Shown here piece after piece: positions 59,433 through 64,000 of a stretch of DNA of 64,000 nt (positions are counted from its first letter, which is position 1; each line of letters starts with the position of its first letter). The position numbers were made by a program, and so were the translations under genes. The stretch is from Corylus avellana (lineage: Eukaryota > Streptophyta > Magnoliopsida > Fagales > Betulaceae). Location: the NCBI RefSeq assembly GCF_901000735.1, contig NC_081545.1, forward strand, positions 13,175,132 through 13,239,131, given 5' to 3'. The notes beneath the pieces are model-generated. The model ran no database searches. It was not told where the DNA came from and worked only from the letters and a program-made list of their open reading frames with translations.

Positions 59433-60117
59433 TGTTGACAACTTCGAGGATACTTCAGGCTACTCACACAAAAAACAAACAGGATTAGAGCTCCCGGTGG
59501 TGTCCCGGCGGGGAAGCTTCGATGCCAAAGTCAGAATGTGAGGAAAGAATGTCCAAGCAACCATAGTTTTCATAGCTAGGATTGCACTTACCTTTGATTG
59601 AAATTGAGACTTGTATTTATAGGCATTGAGTAGAGCTTGCTTCCCACACGTCTCGGGATTCCTATCCCTAGATATCTGTTTCTCAGTTATTTTATAAGGG
59701 TAGGAATCCTAGAACAGGTGATAAAGTTTTCGTTCGAATGAGATAACCTTTTGAATTTGAACAGTTGCTTATCCCGCTTATGTAGGGGCAGTTTGCATGT
59801 GGACAGTTATCTATATTGTAGAGATCTTTTTCGAAGGTGAGATAATGATCACTTGTGTTAATTTGAATGCTTGCATATTCTTTGTCGTGAAATGACTGAT
59901 CTACCCTTGGCTCTTGACTATCTTGTACCTGAGAAGTTGAGTCTTGGGTTCGGCATCCGACACTCACCAAGGAGTAGTCTCTGACTCTTGTCCGAGGCCA
60001 CCTCGGTTTACGAGGCCTTCTCGGGAAAAGTTTGTCCGAGGCCTTGTCGGGAATACCGTCTTGCTTAGGTCGAATTTAGGACCCGTTGGGCTTTAGGAGT
60101 TGATCCAAGGCCCAACA
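59433..60117 (-). repeat. 3' LTR of the Tat-like element
   Basis: 685 bp; the minus strand reads TGTTGGGCCTTGG... to ...GAAGTTGTCAACA. A purine-rich tract abuts its inner end. The boundaries are inferred from TG/CA ends and inverted repeats, because the partner LTR is outside the window. Confidence 0.6.
59613..59621 (-). promoter_or_regulatory. TATA box in the LTR
   Basis: The minus strand reads TATAAATAC inside the LTR, the expected Pol II promoter position for sense transcription of the element. Confidence 0.5.
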
Positions 60118-60493
60118 GTTACCCTCCAATTTCCTAATCTGAAAGATTATGGAAATTTTTTGTTTATAAATGGAGCGGCGTTCTGAAATTATACCTTCTT
60201 TAAGTGAAAATCCGAGACTTCCGAGGCGGGAAATTTGAATTTCCAATCTTGGCGGGAAATCTGACACCAATTTTTGCCGAGACAATTGACATAACTGAGG
60301 GTGCGTCGGTTGTTCCACGTGTCAGTGCCGGGATGGACGTCCTTTCGGCTGTCGGTTGTCAGCTGTTACGCGGGATTTGTATAGGCGCGCCTTTCTTGCC
60401 GTATTTACTGTGCACGTTTCTTGAGGCATCTCTTGGCGCTTCGCTTTCTTATCTTTTCTCGTTCCAGACCTCTCGTGTAGCCTTCTTTAAGCT

Positions 60494-60502
60494 TTATAAA
60501 AA
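60494..60502 (+). promoter_or_regulatory. TATA box in front of the antisense ORF
   Basis: TTATAAAAA on the plus strand, about 130 bases upstream of the ATG at 60629, followed by a pyrimidine-rich leader. It would allow the antisense ORF to have its own promoter. Confidence 0.45.
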
Positions 60503-60628
60503 CCTTTTCCTCTTCTATTTTTCCTATCTCTCCTATTCGCACTAAGTCCTCTTGCAAAAGTTCTTACTTCCGTTCCTGCACTTCCGTTCTTACTCTGTTC
60601 TTTGCTTTCTTTTTTGCAAAACCTGGCT

Positions 60629-63147
60629 ATGTCTCGTGAAAAGGGATCTGAATCAAACGGTGGTTTGGGCAAAACCTACCCAGCCTTATGGAGGCCCGAT
60701 CTGACCAAGGAAGATGAGTGTAAAGTCATCCTGGACTGCTACATTCCCAAAACGGTGAAGCTCCATTTTGATGATGAGAGGAAGGGTGCCATAGTGGACG
60801 CCGGAAGTCATGAGGTCTGCCTATATGAAGAGATGTTCCACACAGGCCTCAAGCTGCCTTTCCCAAATGTCATACGTGAGTTTCTCGGTCATCTGAATGT
60901 GGCTCCACATCAATTGGTTCCTAACGCCTGGAGGATATTTTTTGCCTGTGCTGTCGTTTGGCCTATGGCTCTCGGAGAAGGACAAAACCTCACCATTTCG
61001 GAATTTCTCTAGATGTACCAGCTCTAGAAGAACCCCAACAGTGATGGGCCGTATAACTTCCAGACGAGATGGGGGAAGTTTATTTTCATGGATAAGACCT
61101 ATACGAGTAACCACGGATGGAAGAAGAAGTACTTCTTTGCGCAGGGACAATGGGAATTTGTTCCTAGAGAGAAGGCGGAGGGGCCGAGAGTGCCTCGGGA
61201 AACGACTACCCCCCATTTGGGCCTCCACAAGGACCTTTGCCTGTCGGACGAGGAAATGGTCTGAGTAAACACGGTTTTGGCTTGGGCCCAGAAACATGAT
61301 AACATTATGACCTACAAAAAGTTGGTTACGACGGCTAGGTTAAATAGCTGTCTTTTCTCCAATAGAGATGGCGCCAATGGATCAAGAAAGAAACCGGCTG
61401 AGGCGGTTGTGGACTTAAGCCCTCCGGCAGCCAATACCCAAGGCGTTACCCCCCGAAAGCCTACACTTGACAAAGGCAAGCAAAAGGTAAATGAGTCTCG
61501 GGTAAAGAAGGCCCTGCAATTGGTTGATGAGCCCGAGGAACTTGAAGCTCCTCAACTGAAGAAGAGGAGACTAGTGAAGGGCAAGGGTCCTGTTGTCGAG
61601 GCAGAGAAGAGGAAATCCCTCTTTGCTGACCTCTTGGCTGCTCGGAGGAGGGTTAATCCAGAACCCGATGTGGCTCCAATATCGGCGTACGAGAACATCC
61701 TCGCAAACCATCCGATTGCTGCAACTCCCTTGGCGGCAACTCCCTTGGAACCTTCTGGTGCCGCTCCTACCACTGCTATCCCCGTGGAATCGGTATCGCT
61801 GGTGCACTATGGTCCTAACATCCAACACCTCTTAATAGACCCGTTTTCAAATAGCTTAGTAGGGATGGAGCTAGAAGAAAATGCGCCGCATGCCGAAGCG
61901 GGGGAAGAAGGAATAAGGCCTCGGGTCTTGTCCCCGATAGCTAAGGAGCAGTCTCGGGTTCTGGCTTTGGTGCCTGAGGCTTCGTCTCGGGCTCCGACAC
62001 CGGCTGCTGAGGCCGAGCTTGGTGCTGGGTTTGGGGCCTCCTTGAGTTATTCCTTGGTGAAGCCTCAAAACGTTGAATGGACCGTAGGGAAGCCCCTGTC
62101 TCGGTTTGGTGGACAATTGCTGGGGAACCCATTTCAAGCTTTAGTGGAGCTGGTTCCCCAAGTTAGCTTAATAGGCGAGCGAGACATCTCTGCCAAGGGT
62201 ATAGCTGAGTCGATGTTATTTAACCAGTTATGTGTAAGTATCACTCTTCATGTGACTTCTCCTGTTGCATAAGTTGTATTCTGTTTTGATTAACGTTGTT
62301 TGTTGCAAGGAGTTATGAAGTCAATAGTTCTATACTGCTACTTCAAAAAGTTTTGTCAAGAATCGGCCTCAGAATCCGAGAGCCTTCAAAATAGGCTTGC
62401 AGCTTCTGAGGCCGAGAATGCCAAATTGAGGGACACACTAGCTTGGCAGGATAAAGAGTTGCTTCATCTCGGTCAAGAGCAGTTGGGGGCTCAAGCTGAG
62501 GCTGCATAAGCCGAGTCCAGAGTCTCGGTTCTTTCTTTTGAGTTGCAGACCCTTCATGCCGAACACTTGAAGCTTCAAGAAGATCATTCTATCTTTAAAG
62601 AGGATCTGAATCAACTCAAGGAGAAGCATGCAGAAGTTCTGAAGCAGCTGAAAGTTTCTCAGGCCGTGGCTGCCAGTCAAAATGCTAAACTCAAAAAGGC
62701 TGTCGAAGGTCAGACAGTTGTCGAAGAGCGGCTTAAATTCTTTCGAGGCAAGCTTGATGAAAAGAAGTTACGATTAAAAGAAGCCGAGGCCCGATCTTCC
62801 AACTACCTACAACAGCTGTCGTGTGCCTCATGGACTCGGGATAGTGCCTGGGTGGATGGGATCATTCTTGGTTTCGAGACCTTTTGGTCTTAGGCCCAGG
62901 ACCCGCTCGCACAATAGATCTTGACACAGTGAAGCCCGAGACCATCCTTGTATCTAATAAAGCTTTAAAACAGTTTTTCAGTCTCGGGTTGAATCTGATG
63001 CATGATGCCGAGGGGATTGACAAGTTTGCTCATCAGCCATTCTCGGATTCCAAGGAGTCCTCGGGTAGTGAAGGGACCGCTTCTGGACACTGTGCCAAGA
63101 CCCCATCTGCTTCCAAGGCTCAAGCTGTAGACCCGAAAGAGGGCTAG
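60629..63147 (+). pseudogene. Antisense ORF of the Tat element: gypsy-type transposon domain plus coiled coil, decayed
   Basis: Reads from ATG 60629 (MSREKGSESNGG). The N-terminal domain matches the plant putative gypsy type transposon family (PF04195): LYEEMFHTGLKLPFPNVIRE, LVPNAWRIFFACAVVWP, then NPNSDGPYNFQTRWGKF. A low-complexity middle rich in Lys, Ala and Pro follows (61380-62100). After a likely intron (donor GTAAGTATC at about 62233, acceptor near 62309) there is a long coiled coil (62360-62830) and an acidic C-terminus. Lesions: TAG at 61010-61012, a second TAG eight codons later class (near 61025), TGA near 61262, TAA at 62507-62509 and a frameshift near 62880. Several stops fit C-to-T changes of CAG, CGA or CAA codons. 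The function in the element's life cycle is unknown. Confidence 0.75.
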
Positions 63148-63309
63148 TGTGTTCTCATTTTGCTTGTGATAAATTGTTAGTAAATCACAAACTTAAATTT
63201 CAAGACTTTAATGAAATACATCCTTTTCCATTTATTTCAAATTTTGTGGTTGTTATTTAATAGCGTAATTTTGGCTATGTGTTTATTCTCGGAAAAGACT
63301 CGTAACATT
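63148..63309. other. 3' flank of the antisense ORF
   Basis: AT-rich with GATAAATTG and AATGAAATAC motifs that could serve as polyadenylation signals. No other feature. Confidence 0.4.
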
Positions 63310-63600
63310 TTTCGAGCACACCTGTTCTTGAAGGATTTATGTTCTTGACAGGTTACTTTTTCAGAGTTTTGTTTAACCGAGCACACCTTTTTTAAAGGAT
63401 TTTTACTTTTGACAGACTATTTGTTTGACCTTCTTCGAACACACCTTTTTCAAAGGTTTTACATTATTTACAAGCCATTGGTTTAACCTTCTTCGGACAC
63501 ACCTTGTTTGAAGGTTTTATGTCCTTTACAGGTTGTTGGTTTAACCTTCTTTGAACACACCTTCTTTGAAGGTTTTACGTTCTTTACAGGTTGTTTCTCG
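63310..63600. repeat. 58-bp tandem repeat, about five copies
   Basis: The CACACC landmark occurs at 63317, 63382, 63440, 63498 and 63556: spacing 65 and then three times 58. Each unit carries GAACACACCTT, a GAAGGTTTTA-like core and a CTTTACAGGTTGT-like end. The copies on the left are the most diverged. It lies between the antisense ORF and the end of pol, the part of Tat elements where tandem repeats commonly arise. Confidence 0.88.
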
Positions 63601-63823
63601 AAGAACTATGTCTCATCGGGCTTGGTCTCGGGAAGTTCCTAAGTTTTTCCCAATGGCTTTTTGGCCGTTTACCCTGAAGGTGATTTGGTCTACCTTGTTT
63701 TTGACATTCTTGAAAGGTTATTGAAACTTCAGGAGATTCTTTTATTTAATGAAATGTAATGAAAATTACAAAGAAAATAAGAATCGAATAAGAATCAAAC
63801 AAGAATCACCTTACTATAATAAG

Positions 63824-64000
63824 CTAGAGAAAGTACTTTATGAGGTGCTTGACTTTTCACGGCTTTGGGAGTGCTTTTCCCTCCATGTTCTCAAGGTAGT
63901 AAGCTCCCGCCCTTCTGCATTCGATCACTCTGTAGGATCCTTCCCAGTTTGGAGCTAACTTTCCCTCAGTAGGGTCTTTGGTGGCAATGGTGATCTTTCG
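63824..64000 (-). pseudogene. C-terminus of Ty3/gypsy pol (integrase C-terminal domain), partial
   Basis: The minus strand from the window edge reads KLAPNWEGSYRVIECRRAGA and then YYLENMEGKALPKP, the conserved end of plant gypsy integrases. A TGA at 63857-63859 stands where the family has Trp (G to A), and the frame then continues KVKHLIKYF to a TAG at 63824. The 5' part lies outside the window. Confidence 0.85.

Larger units (their letters stand above)
57134..60395. repeat. Second duplicated block, copy 2 (empty hAT site)
   Basis: Counterpart of 52761-57033 without the hAT-like insertion. It continues past 60395 into the interior of the Tat-like element, where copy 1 is cut by the gap. Confidence 0.92.
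59433..64000 (-). mobile_element. 3' part of a Tat-lineage Ty3/gypsy retrotransposon, minus orientation, runs off the window
   Basis: Reading the minus strand from the right edge: integrase C-terminus (64000-63824), a region with 58-bp tandem repeats, a long ORF of opposite sense (plus strand, 60629-63147), a purine-rich stretch (TTGGAGGGTAAC, just right of 60117) and the 3' LTR (60117-59433). Extra ORFs antisense to pol, located between pol and the 3' LTR, and tandem repeats in the 3' region are known traits of the plant Tat/Ogre group. Reverse transcriptase, protease and gag must lie beyond 64000. Multiple stops show that the copy is not autonomous. Confidence 0.75.

Noticed and set aside
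1..64000. CRISPR arrays, bacterial operons, Shine-Dalgarno sites, tRNA or rRNA genes
   Set aside because: The window is plant nuclear DNA; regular repeats here are mini- and microsatellites. The only tRNA-like stretches are SINE-type promoters, without a full cloverleaf.

Overview
The window looks like nuclear DNA of a woody core eudicot. The reasons are AT-rich intergenic DNA with long A/T runs, spliced genes with GT-AG introns, a CPR1/CPR30-type F-box family, and every main class of plant transposable element. I could not fix the species. Fagales is a guess from general repeat character only. Four runs of N (2129-2228, 5133-5232, 55280-55327, 57034-57133) show that it is a draft scaffold.

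Layout. 1-8250 holds a near-identical duplicated block (1-2128 and 5735-7878) split by gaps, an intact GRF zinc-finger gene on the minus strand (3148-3723), a 2 kb element with arms of about 500 bp in inverted orientation, and a SINE. 8.5-28.9 kb and 41-46.7 kb carry four minus-strand F-box/FBA genes (14.8, 23.3, 27.7 and 45.4 kb). Only the first is open throughout. The second has one frameshift, the third many lesions, the fourth a single in-frame TAG. The non-coding DNA between them consists of repeated paralogous blocks, some of which resemble an intron of the glucosidase II beta-like gene at 48.9-51.9 kb. This suggests that the cluster grew by duplication of segments containing both neighbours. 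17.2-20.8 kb holds a hairpin, an 11-bp minisatellite with a 66-bp higher-order period, a TRIM retrotransposon with exact target duplications, a lone TSR3-like exon, a 179-bp poly(A) retroposon and an LTR-element fragment.

28.95-34.78 kb is a MULE with long terminal inverted repeats around a decayed FAR1-type transposase; it sits just upstream of the third F-box copy. 35.26-38.98 kb is a Ty1/copia element with ACATA target duplications and internal deletions. 39.07-40.21 kb is a 5'-truncated LINE. The one clearly housekeeping-type gene is the five-exon, 214-residue glucosidase II beta-like gene.

52.76-60.4 kb is a second duplicated block, its two copies meeting exactly at a 100-N gap, as expected if two haplotypes were laid end to end. 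Copy 1 has a 1 kb hAT-like insertion carrying what looks like a captured caleosin first exon. Copy 2 has the empty target site. The right end (59.4-64.0 kb) is the 3' part of a minus-strand Ty3/gypsy element of Tat type: a 3' LTR, an extra ORF on the opposite strand (gypsy-type transposon domain plus coiled coil), a 58-bp tandem repeat, and the integrase C-terminus running off the window.

I see no wholly new biological system. The most informative observations are the gene-capturing hAT-like element with its empty site, the antisense ORF of the Tat element, the F-box cluster architecture and the nested retroelement record.
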